Shown: piece by piece, positions 8,975-15,700 of the stretch
Layout: each line of letters begins with the position of its first letter
How positions within the stretch are numbered: the stretch's first letter is position 1
Source: Corallococcus sp. EGB
GTDB taxonomy: Bacteria; Myxococcota; Myxococcia; Myxococcales; Myxococcaceae
Assembly: GCF_019968905.1 (NCBI RefSeq)
Contig: NZ_CP079946.1
Coordinates: forward strand, 7,661,356-7,725,355
Direction of reading: 5' to 3'
Length of the DNA: 64,000 nucleotides
Made by a program: the position numbers and the translations under genes
The notes under the pieces: generated by a model
What the model was told of the DNA's origin: nothing
Databases searched by the model: none
The model's input: the letters and a program-made list of their open reading frames with translations, nothing else

Positions 8975-9259
8975 ATGGCTTCGGACAAGGACTCCAAGAA
9001 CTTCCAGCCGCGCAACCGGGGACAGCTGGAGGACGCGCAGGACCGCGACGCCGCCCAGCTGGCCCGCGAGCGCTCCCGCGAGGCGGCCCGGGAGGACGAA
9101 AACCCCAGCCCGCTGAAGGAGACGCGCTGGGAGGCGGAGGTGGAGCGCGGCTCGGAGTGGCTGGACCAGGAGGTGCCCGAGCGCGAGGCGCGGGGCGACG
9201 AGGAGCCGGACTCCGAGGTTTCCCGCAGGGGGCTCGTGAACCCACCTCCCGAGGATTAG
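8975..9259 (+). CDS. Small acidic hydrophilic protein, unknown
   Basis: 94 aa from ATG 8975 with a GGAGGTGA site. It is almost entirely charged (many Glu, Arg, Asp and Gln) with no hydrophobic core, so probably disordered. It ends with a Pro-Pro-Glu-Asp tail. No family recognised. The clear ribosome-binding site and coding-like base use argue that it is translated. It lies between a protease and a response regulator with no obvious link to either. Confidence 0.7.
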   Translation: MASDKDSKNFQPRNRGQLEDAQDRDAAQLARERSREAAREDENPSPLKETRWEAEVERGSEWLDQEVPEREARGDEEPDSEVSRRGLVNPPPED

Positions 9260-9336
9260 GGCGCTGGCGACGAACCCGTGAGGGGGTGGCCTTCGTGAAT
9301 TCCCACGGGTGAAGGGCGACCTCTTGCCCGGTGCGC

Positions 9337-9364
9337 ACGGCGGGGGGATGCTGTGCCCCGCCGT
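9337..9364 (+). terminator. 9-bp GC hairpin before the response regulator
   Basis: ACGGCGGGG (9337-9345) pairs perfectly with CCCCGCCGT (9356-9364) around a 10-nt loop. It sits 97 nt after the preceding stop and 44 nt before the GTG start at 9408. No T-tract. It may end the upstream transcript or act in the leader. Confidence 0.4.
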
Positions 9365-9407
9365 TCCCCCAGCCGTCCGTGGTTGTCTCCCCGGGAGTCG
9401 ATTCACC

Positions 9408-9788
9408 GTGAAGCCCAAGGTCCTCATCGTGGAGAACTCCTGGACCATGCGCGAGACGCTGCGGCTGCTCTTGTCGGGTGAGTTCGACTGCACGGTGGCG
9501 GCGGATGGGGAGACGGGGCTCGCGCATGCGATTGCGCAGCCGCCGGACGTGCTCCTGTCGGACGTGAACATGGAGGGCATCGACGGCTACGAGCTGTGCC
9601 GCCGCGTGCGCGCGGAGCCCTCGCTGGCGCACCTGCCCGTGGTGTTCGTCAGCGGCTACCCGCCGCGCTCGGACCTGGAGCCCGGGCAGCCGCAGCCGGA
9701 CGCGTACCTGGTCAAGCCGGTGAAGCCGCCGTACCTCATCGCGCAGCTGCACGCCGTGCTGCAGCGCGCGAGGGGCGCCACCGCCTAG
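9408..9788 (+). CDS. Single-domain response regulator (CheY-like receiver)
   Basis: 126 aa, only a receiver domain. The phospho-acceptor Asp is in LLSDVNM, the acidic pair is replaced by Glu-Asn in VLIVENSW, the Thr/Ser switch is VFVSGY and the conserved Lys is in YLVKPVK. The loss of one acidic residue at the metal site (EN rather than ED/DD) may slow phosphorylation. Start GTG 9408 is preceded by CGGGAG. With no output domain it should act by protein contact. No histidine kinase lies next to it, so it is an orphan. Confidence 0.9.
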   Translation: MKPKVLIVENSWTMRETLRLLLSGEFDCTVAADGETGLAHAIAQPPDVLLSDVNMEGIDGYELCRRVRAEPSLAHLPVVFVSGYPPRSDLEPGQPQPDAYLVKPVKPPYLIAQLHAVLQRARGATA

Positions 9789-9884
9789 GCCCGCGGGCGA
9801 GCGCCGGGCCGGACGCCCGCCGGACAGGCGCCGCTCAAGGCGCGGGGCCTGTTGTCTCGGCGAAGACGCGGCATGCTTCTGTCA

Positions 9885-9913
9885 CTGACCTGGGCCACGG
9901 GGAGGGCTATACC
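9885..9913 (+). promoter_or_regulatory. Possible sigma-70-type promoter for P5C dehydrogenase
   Basis: CTGACC (9885-9890) and TATACC (9908-9913) are spaced by 17 nt, each 4 of 6 to consensus. Placed 40 nt before the GTG at 9953. Confidence 0.35.
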
Positions 9914-9952
9914 TTGCCCGAACTTCTCTTCCTCTCGACCCGAGGTCCTCGC

Positions 9953-11608
9953 GTGCTCAACGCCTTCCCCCGCGTCCCGGCTCCCAAGAACGAGCCCGTC
10001 CTCTCCTACGCCCCCGGCACCCCGGAGCGCGCGGAGCTCCAGTCCACGCTCAAGCGCATGAGCGGGGAGCGCATCGACATCCCCGTCGTCATCGGGGGCA
10101 AGCACGTGAAGTCCGGCAAGACGGACACCGTGCGCATGCCGCACCGGCACCAGCACGTGCTGGCCACCCTGCACGAGGCCGACGCGGGCCACGTGGAGCA
10201 GGCCATCCAGAACGCCATGAGCGTGAAGGAGGACTGGGCGCGGATGCCCTTCCACGCGCGGGCGGCCATCTTCCTGCGCGCCGCGGAGCTGCTCGCCACG
10301 CGCTACCGCCCGCTGCTCAACGGCTCGTCCATGCTGGGCCAGTCCAAGACGGCGCACCAGGCGGAGATCGACGCGGCGTGCGAGCTCATCGACTTCCTGC
10401 GCTACAACGTCCACTTCGCGAGTCAGATCCTGGCCCTCCAGCCGGAGAACTCCGCGCAGACGTGGAACATGACGGACTACCGGCCGCTGGACGGGTTCGT
10501 CTTCGCCATCGCGCCGTTCAACTTCACCTCCATCGCGCTGAACCTCTGCGTGTCGCCCGCGCTGATGGGCAACGTGGTGCTGTGGAAGCCGTCCTCCACG
10601 CAGGCCCTGAGCGCGTGGTACAGCCTGGAGCTGATGCGCGAGGCGGGCCTGCCCGACGGCGTCATCAACATGCTGCCCGGCGACGGCCCCACGGTGGGCA
10701 ACCCGGTGCTGGCGAGCCCCCACCTGGGCGGCATCCACTTCACCGGCTCCACGCCCACGTTCAATCACCTGTGGAAGACGGTGGGAGAGAACATCGGCCG
10801 CTACAAGCAGTACCCGCGGCTGGTGGGTGAGACGGGCGGCAAGGACTTCATCTTCGCGCACCCGTCCGCGGCGGACGACCTGGAGGCGCTCGCCGTCGCC
10901 ATCGTGCGCGGCGGCTACGAGTACCAGGGCCAGAAGTGCAGCGCGGCCAGCCGCGTCTACGTGCCGGAGTCCCTGTGGCCCAAGCTGAAGTCGCGGCTCC
11001 AGGCGCTCATCGGTGAAATCAAGATGGGCGACGTGGCGGACTTCCGGAACTTCATGGGCGCGGTCATCGACGAGCGCTCATTCAAGAAGGTGTCCAGCTA
11101 CATCGAGCTGGCGAAGTCCGGCAACGACGCGAGCATCGTCGCGGGCGGCGGCACGGACAAGAGCGAGGGCTGGTTCGTGCAGCCCACGCTGGTGCAGTGC
11201 AACAGCCCGCGCCACCGCATCATGACAGAGGAGATCTTCGCGCCGCTGGTGGGCGTGTACGTCTACCCGGACGCGAAGCTCGAGGAGGCGCTGAAGGAGT
11301 GCGACCAGTCCGCGAGCTACGCGCTCACCGGCGCCATCTTCGCGCGCGACCGCAAGGCCATCGAGCAGATGATGAGCGGCCTGCGCAACGCGGCGGGCAA
11401 CTTCTACATCAACGACAAGCCCACGGGCGCGGTGGTGGGCCAGCAGCCGTTCGGCGGCAGCCGCGCGTCCGGCACCAACGACAAGTCCGGGTCGATGATC
11501 AACCTGTTCCGCTGGTCCAGCCCGCGCACCATCAAGGAGAACTTCGCGCCGCCGGTGAAGGTCCCCTACCCGTTCATGGACAGCGACCCGAAGGAAGGGG
11601 CCCTCTAG
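9953..11608 (+). CDS. Delta-1-pyrroline-5-carboxylate dehydrogenase
   Basis: 551 aa. Oxidises glutamate semialdehyde/P5C to glutamate with NAD+, the second step of proline breakdown. It is the single-function, ALDH4-type enzyme of eukaryotic style rather than the PutA fusion. ALDH landmarks: APFNFTSIALN (cofactor entry), FTGSTPTF, general base Glu in VGETGGKDF, nucleophile Cys in GYEYQGQKCSAASR, EEIFAPL and the C-terminal QQPFGGSRASGTNDKSG. Start GTG 9953 (VLNAFPRVPAPKNEP) chosen because mature ALDH4 homologs begin similarly and GAGG lies just upstream. No proline dehydrogenase is in the window. The aldose epimerase follows 4 nt later, so the two are probably co-transcribed. Confidence 0.93.
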   Translation: MLNAFPRVPAPKNEPVLSYAPGTPERAELQSTLKRMSGERIDIPVVIGGKHVKSGKTDTVRMPHRHQHVLATLHEADAGHVEQAIQNAMSVKEDWARMPFHARAAIFLRAAELLATRYRPLLNGSSMLGQSKTAHQAEIDAACELIDFLRYNVHFASQILALQPENSAQTWNMTDYRPLDGFVFAIAPFNFTSIALNLCVSPALMGNVVLWKPSSTQALSAWYSLELMREAGLPDGVINMLPGDGPTVGNPVLASPHLGGIHFTGSTPTFNHLWKTVGENIGRYKQYPRLVGETGGKDFIFAHPSAADDLEALAVAIVRGGYEYQGQKCSAASRVYVPESLWPKLKSRLQALIGEIKMGDVADFRNFMGAVIDERSFKKVSSYIELAKSGNDASIVAGGGTDKSEGWFVQPTLVQCNSPRHRIMTEEIFAPLVGVYVYPDAKLEEALKECDQSASYALTGAIFARDRKAIEQMMSGLRNAAGNFYINDKPTGAVVGQQPFGGSRASGTNDKSGSMINLFRWSSPRTIKENFAPPVKVPYPFMDSDPKEGAL

Positions 11609-11612
11609 TCCC

Positions 11613-12461
11613 ATGAGCGGACCGTTCCCGGGCATCGCGGGGCTTCAGACGTATGCGCTGGAGGACGGCGGCTGCCGCGTGGAGGTGATTCCCACGCGCG
11701 GCGCGCTCGTCACGCGCATGGTGGTGGATGGCGAGGACGTGCTCTATCTGGACGAGGGCACCGTCGCAGACCTCACGAAGAACGTGCGCGGGGGCATCCC
11801 CGTGCTCTTCCCCATCGCCGGCCCCCTGCCCGGGGACACGTATCCGGCGGACCGCAAGGCGTACACGCTGCCGCAGCACGGCTTCGCCCGGAAGCTGCCG
11901 TGGACGGTGCGCCAGGCGGAAAGGTCGCTGCTGGTGCTGGGGCTCACGTCGTCGGAGGAGACGCTGCGCCAGTACCCGTGGGAGTTCGACGCGCAGCTGG
12001 CGTTCTCGCTCACGGGCCGGCGGCTGACGCTGGACTTCGACGTGGAGAACCGGGACACGCGGCCGCTGCCGCTGCACCTGGGCTATCACCCGTACTTCCG
12101 CGTGCCGCAGGGCAACAAGGCAAAGGCGCGCGTGGAGACGGACGCCACGCACGCGTGGGACAACCGCGCGAAGCACGAGGTGCCCTTCACCGGGCTGGAC
12201 CTCACGGCGCAGGAGGTGGACATGCACCTGCGCGACCACTCGGCGCCGGGCACGGTGCTGGAGCGCGGGCCGGGCCTGACTCCCGTGAAGCTGTCGTGGA
12301 GCCAGGAGTTCCGCCTGCTCGTCGTGTGGACGCTGCAGGGCAAGGACTTCGTCTGCGTGGAGCCGTGGACGGCCGCCGCCGGGGCGCTGGCCACCGGCGA
12401 GGGCCTGTTGCACGTGGCCCCCGGTGAGCGCGTGTCGCTGGCGTTCGACATCGAGGCGTAG
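11613..12461 (+). CDS. Aldose 1-epimerase (mutarotase-like)
   Basis: 282 aa, a single beta-supersandwich domain. Interconverts alpha and beta anomers of hexoses or hexose phosphates. Visible signatures are a NVRGGIPVLFPIAGPL segment, HGFARKLPW, the catalytic His region LGYHPYFRVP, and the catalytic Glu in VCVEPWT. These fit the D-hexose-6-phosphate mutarotase/YeaD-like branch. It starts 4 nt after the P5C dehydrogenase stop, which suggests one transcript, though the pathways are unrelated. Ends 50 nt before the sigma-54 activator. Confidence 0.87.
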   Translation: MSGPFPGIAGLQTYALEDGGCRVEVIPTRGALVTRMVVDGEDVLYLDEGTVADLTKNVRGGIPVLFPIAGPLPGDTYPADRKAYTLPQHGFARKLPWTVRQAERSLLVLGLTSSEETLRQYPWEFDAQLAFSLTGRRLTLDFDVENRDTRPLPLHLGYHPYFRVPQGNKAKARVETDATHAWDNRAKHEVPFTGLDLTAQEVDMHLRDHSAPGTVLERGPGLTPVKLSWSQEFRLLVVWTLQGKDFVCVEPWTAAAGALATGEGLLHVAPGERVSLAFDIEA

Positions 12462-12511
12462 GGCTTCGAGGCGTAAGCGGGGACGCGGGTGGAAGCGCTA
12501 GGCTTGGGGGA

Positions 12512-14113
12512 ATGGCCCCTCCAGGCACCGGCGACCTCCCTCGCCCCGTCGCGACCGCGGACCTGTCCACGGCCGATGTGTCACGGCCCCAGGGGCCGCG
12601 CCCCGCATCGCGCTCCATTCCGGCGCTGACCCTGGTGTCGCATCCCACGGCCCGCCGCGCCGGGGAGCGGCTGCTGCTCCACGGGCTGCTCGCGGGTCGG
12701 GAGGTCGCCGTGTCGCGCAACGCGCCGGACTTCACCCGCCCCGGAGAGCCGCTGGGGCTCCCCCTGGGTGACCCGTTCCTGAGCCGCAAGCCCGTGCGCT
12801 TCCTCCCCTCGGGCGGGGGCGTCCGCGTCATCGTCGACGGGGCGGGGCTCTGCACCTGCGCGGGCGAGCCACTCCAGGACGGCCGCGAGTTCGGCCCCGA
12901 CGCGCTGGCGCGCGGTGTGCCGCTGGAGTTCGCGGGCCGGGTGGTGGTGCTCCTGCATCAGGTGCCCTCCACCGAAAGCCAGACATCGGCCTCGCTGGGC
13001 ATGGTGGGCGGGAGCGCCTTGCTCCAGGCCGTGCGCCAGGGCATCGAGCGCGTGGCGGACCTGGATGTGCCCGTGCTCATCCGGGGCGAGACGGGCACGG
13101 GCAAGGAGCTGGTGGCCCAGGCGCTCCATGCGCAGGGCCGGCGCAAGGGCCCCTTCGTCAGCGTCAACCTGGGCGCCCTCCCCAAGGAGCTGGCCGCGTC
13201 GGAGCTCTTCGGCAGCGTCCGGGGCGCCTTCACCGGAGCCCAGCGCGACCGCGAGGGGTTCTTCCAGGCGGCCCGGGGCGGCACGCTCTTCCTCGACGAG
13301 GTGGGCGAGGCATCCCCCGAGGTGCAGGTGCTGCTCTTGCGCGTGCTGGAGACGGGGGAGATGTATCCGGTGGGAGCCAGCCGGCCCGTGGCCACACAGG
13401 TCCGCCTGGTCGCCGCCACGGACGCGGACCTGGAGGCGCAGATCGCCGACGGTCGCTTTCGGGCGCCCCTGCTCCACCGGCTGGCGGGCTATGAGCTGCG
13501 ATTGCCGCCGCTGCGCGAGCGCCGGGAGGACATCGGGCCGCTGTTCTTCCACTTCGCCCGGCAGGAATTGGAGGCATTGGGGGAGGCCCGGCACCTGGCG
13601 CCGGAGGATCCGTTTGCTCCGCCGTGGCTGCCCGCGGCGCTGGCGGTGCGTCTGGTGTTGCATCCGTGGCCGGGGAACATCCGCCAGCTGCGCAACGTGG
13701 CCCGGCAGCTTGTCATTGGCGCGCGGGGCCAGCGCTGTCTGGACCCTGACGTCCTGCTGCCCCAGGAGCCTCCGCGTCCCGTGGTGGCCCCGGTCCCTGC
13801 GCCTCCGCTGGAACAGGAAGGTGTCTCACGCCGCAAGTCCACGGACGTGGGTGAGCAGGAGATGCTCGCGGCCCTGCGCGCGAATGCGTGGGACGTCCGG
13901 AGGGCCGCCCAGCACCTGGGCATCGCGCGCTCCTCGCTCTACGACCTCATCGAGCGCAGCCCCAGCCTCCGCCTGGCGGGAGACCTGAGCGAGGAGGAAC
14001 TCACCCGCTGCTTCCACGCGTGCCAGGGGGACCTGGACGAAATGGTCAAGCGATTGGAGGTCTCCGGGAGGGCCCTGCGCCGGCGCCTGCGGGAGCTGGG
14101 ACTGGTGGAGTGA
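12512..14113 (+). CDS. FHA-domain sigma-54-dependent transcription activator
   Basis: 533 aa. The N-terminal FHA-like domain (about 40-135; DPFLSRKPVRF resembles the phosphothreonine-binding loop) suggests it is controlled by a Ser/Thr kinase. The AAA+ domain (about 165-390) has Walker A GETGTGKE, the sigma-54 contact loop GAFTGA, Walker B LFLDEVGE and an arginine-finger region LRERRED. The C-terminus has a Fis-type helix-turn-helix (VRRAAQHLGIARSSLYDLIE), followed by a second similar unit (MVKRLEVSGRALRRRLRELGL), so possibly two tandem DNA-binding motifs. FHA-type activators are numerous in Myxococcus. Sigma-54-like sites occur at 15673-15688 and 29913-29928. Which genes it controls is inference. 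Confidence 0.93.
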   Translation: MAPPGTGDLPRPVATADLSTADVSRPQGPRPASRSIPALTLVSHPTARRAGERLLLHGLLAGREVAVSRNAPDFTRPGEPLGLPLGDPFLSRKPVRFLPSGGGVRVIVDGAGLCTCAGEPLQDGREFGPDALARGVPLEFAGRVVVLLHQVPSTESQTSASLGMVGGSALLQAVRQGIERVADLDVPVLIRGETGTGKELVAQALHAQGRRKGPFVSVNLGALPKELAASELFGSVRGAFTGAQRDREGFFQAARGGTLFLDEVGEASPEVQVLLLRVLETGEMYPVGASRPVATQVRLVAATDADLEAQIADGRFRAPLLHRLAGYELRLPPLRERREDIGPLFFHFARQELEALGEARHLAPEDPFAPPWLPAALAVRLVLHPWPGNIRQLRNVARQLVIGARGQRCLDPDVLLPQEPPRPVVAPVPAPPLEQEGVSRRKSTDVGEQEMLAALRANAWDVRRAAQHLGIARSSLYDLIERSPSLRLAGDLSEEELTRCFHACQGDLDEMVKRLEVSGRALRRRLRELGLVE

Positions 14114-14127
14114 GCCGCTGTATGGGC

Positions 14128-14142
14128 TGGCATTGCTCTTGA
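14128..14142 (+). promoter_or_regulatory. Weak sigma-54-like site before 14193
   Basis: TGGCAT-N5-TTGA on the plus strand, 50 nt before the ATG at 14193. The -24 half is good, but the -12 half has GA instead of the nearly invariant GC. Confidence 0.25.
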
Positions 14143-14192
14143 ATCAAGTGGGCACGCTTCCGGAAGCTTCTCCGGACCGCTTGGAGACCCGC

Positions 14193-14636
14193 ATGCCAGA
14201 CCCCTCGGTGAAAATCATCTCCGTGAACTTGACGAACAACGACTGGAAAGAACCACTCTTCGAAGAGAAACTCTCGGCCACCACGGGCGGGACGGCGCTG
14301 TTCCAGTTCATCGTGACGGTGGCACCGGAACTCTCGGCACCTTCTGTTCACCTCCAGATCTCCGGCATGGACCTGCCTCCTCTCCCGACCCCGCGCCCCT
14401 TACAGCTGCCCGACGGGCAACGCTTGTATCAATTTGAGCGGGGCACTCTTTCCGGAGACAGCAGGACGCCGAAGAAATACACGTACACGTTCCACGTCAC
14501 TCCGGCCCGCAATGGCGGGAGTGGCTTCGAAGCCTCGCAGGCCTCGTCGGGCCCTCTGGGTGATCAGCCCCGGCTCGGCACCGGGACGATCGAGGTCTCC
14601 GGAGGCCTCACGGATGAGGAGCCCCCGGAGCGGTGA
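14193..14636 (+). CDS. Hypothetical protein, unknown
   Basis: 147 aa from ATG 14193 with TTGGAGA upstream. Beta-rich look: VKIISVNLTN, GGTALFQFIVTVAPELS, VHLQISGMDLPPLPTPRPL, then KKYTYTFHVTPARNGG, which resembles an immunoglobulin-like or beta-sandwich domain. No signal peptide seen. It has lower GC and weaker codon bias than its neighbours, so it may be an acquired or fast-evolving gene. Its 3' end overlaps the convergent gene at 14608-14901 by 29 bp. Function not assignable. Confidence 0.7.
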   Translation: MPDPSVKIISVNLTNNDWKEPLFEEKLSATTGGTALFQFIVTVAPELSAPSVHLQISGMDLPPLPTPRPLQLPDGQRLYQFERGTLSGDSRTPKKYTYTFHVTPARNGGSGFEASQASSGPLGDQPRLGTGTIEVSGGLTDEEPPER

Positions 14637-14901
14637 CTGAAGGCGGGATGCCATGCGCTGGCGGCGCTCCCGCCGGCGCATGGGCACCTGCCACCCGCGC
14701 CTCCTGAAGCGCTTGGATGGCGCCTTCGATGCGCAGCATGGAGCCCCTGATTTCCTGCCGCTGTGCATCCAGGGCCCGCAGCATCTGCTCGCCTCGGGAG
14801 AGTTCTGCGTGGAGCCCCTTCAACCGCTCCTCCAGCCATCCCGACAAGGAAGCGTTCGGTGAAGGGTTCGGGGCGGGCGCGGGACGGGGATGTTCAGACA
14901 T
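14608..14901 (-). CDS. Small coiled-coil protein, unknown
   Basis: 97 aa from ATG 14901. A Pro/Ala-rich N-terminus (about 1-18) leads into a predicted coiled coil (about 20-70; WLEERLKGLHAELSRGEQML, then LRIEGAIQALQEA), followed by an Ala/Pro/Gly tail. No catalytic motif. It lies downstream of the tail-fibre-like gene on the same strand (92 nt gap), so the two may be one transcript from the sigma-54-like site at 15673-15688. The coiled coil could help trimerise or attach that protein, but this is speculation. It overlaps the opposite gene's 3' end by 29 bp. Confidence 0.6.
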   Translation of the reverse strand: MSEHPRPAPAPNPSPNASLSGWLEERLKGLHAELSRGEQMLRALDAQRQEIRGSMLRIEGAIQALQEARVAGAHAPAGAPPAHGIPPSVTAPGAPHP

Positions 14902-14993
14902 GGCGGCCTCGGGAGGCAGGGGGCGGAATGAAGCAGGGGACGTGAGGGCCCGGGCACCCGGGACGCATGCCCCGGCCCTCGCTCACGGCCGCC

Positions 14994-15608
14994 TTACAGG
15001 GCGTACAGGATCCCCGTGCTCGCATCCACGAACAGCGTCTGCAGGTTCGCGTTGCCCGGGGCGTTGCGAGCCGAGGGGATGCCCTTGATGGTGAGCGAAC
15101 CGCCTTGGATGGAGACCGCGCCGTTCACGGACAGGCCGGTGGCGCGGACGGTCCCGTTGACGTCCAGCGCCACCTGAGGGAGGTTCGTCCCGATTCCCAC
15201 CAGGCCCCCACTGGTGATGCGCAGGCGCTCCATCAAGGCGTTCGTGTCGAGGCCGGGATTCTTCGTGCTGAAGATCAGGTGCGACGAGTAGGAGCCATCG
15301 TCCTCGGCGGTGATGCCGCCGGTGGGGGAGACCTTCCCATTCTGGGCGGCGTAGGTCTGGAACTGCAGGTTGACCTTGCAGGTCTCCCCTCCGTGCAGGT
15401 TCTGCAGCAGGAGCTGCGTGGGCTGGCCCTGCTCGCCGAGGTCGGGGGATGTGCTGACCACGTGGAGCATGGCATACGGGTTGTCGGTCCCGATGCCGAC
15501 GTTGCCCGACTTGGTCAGCGCGAGCGAGCTCTTGTTCTCGCTTTCATCCATCACGTACTGCGCACTCGTCCCCAGGTGCTGCGCTACCGCCAATTCATTG
15601 GTCGCCAT
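14994..15608 (-). CDS. Tail-fibre-like repeat protein
   Basis: 204 aa from ATG 15608 with GGAAGAG upstream. It contains two fibre-shaft type motifs, GNVGIGTDNPYAMLHV (about 35-50) and GLVGIGTNLPQVALDV (about 135-150). 'VGIGT..P...L.V' units are typical of phage tail fibres, bacterial adhesins and intramolecular-chaperone-tailed proteins. No Sec signal. The C-terminus ends abruptly in STGILYAL. No other tail or contractile-injection genes are in the window, so it is not a prophage remnant that can be delimited. A sigma-54-like promoter lies 65-80 nt upstream, close to an FHA/sigma-54 activator gene. Confidence 0.75.
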   Translation of the reverse strand: MATNELAVAQHLGTSAQYVMDESENKSSLALTKSGNVGIGTDNPYAMLHVVSTSPDLGEQGQPTQLLLQNLHGGETCKVNLQFQTYAAQNGKVSPTGGITAEDDGSYSSHLIFSTKNPGLDTNALMERLRITSGGLVGIGTNLPQVALDVNGTVRATGLSVNGAVSIQGGSLTIKGIPSARNAPGNANLQTLFVDASTGILYAL

Positions 15609-15672
15609 GGTGCTCTTCCAAGGAGGCTGGGTTTGCGTTTCACGCGGCCTCGTTGCGCGTGCTGGAGAGCAA

Positions 15673-15688
15673 TGCAGTCGACATGCCA
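15673..15688 (-). promoter_or_regulatory. Sigma-54-like promoter for the tail-fibre-like gene
   Basis: The minus strand reads TGGCATG-N4-CTGCA, matching TGGCAYR-N4-TTGCW with one mismatch. Both key dinucleotides (GG at -24, GC at -12) are correctly spaced. About 65 nt before the ATG at 15608. Confidence 0.5.
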
Positions 15689-15700
15689 CCTGCTGGACAC

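Noticed and set aside
14994-15700. Prophage remnant
   Set aside because: Only one tail-fibre-like gene; no integrase, capsid or att repeats nearby.
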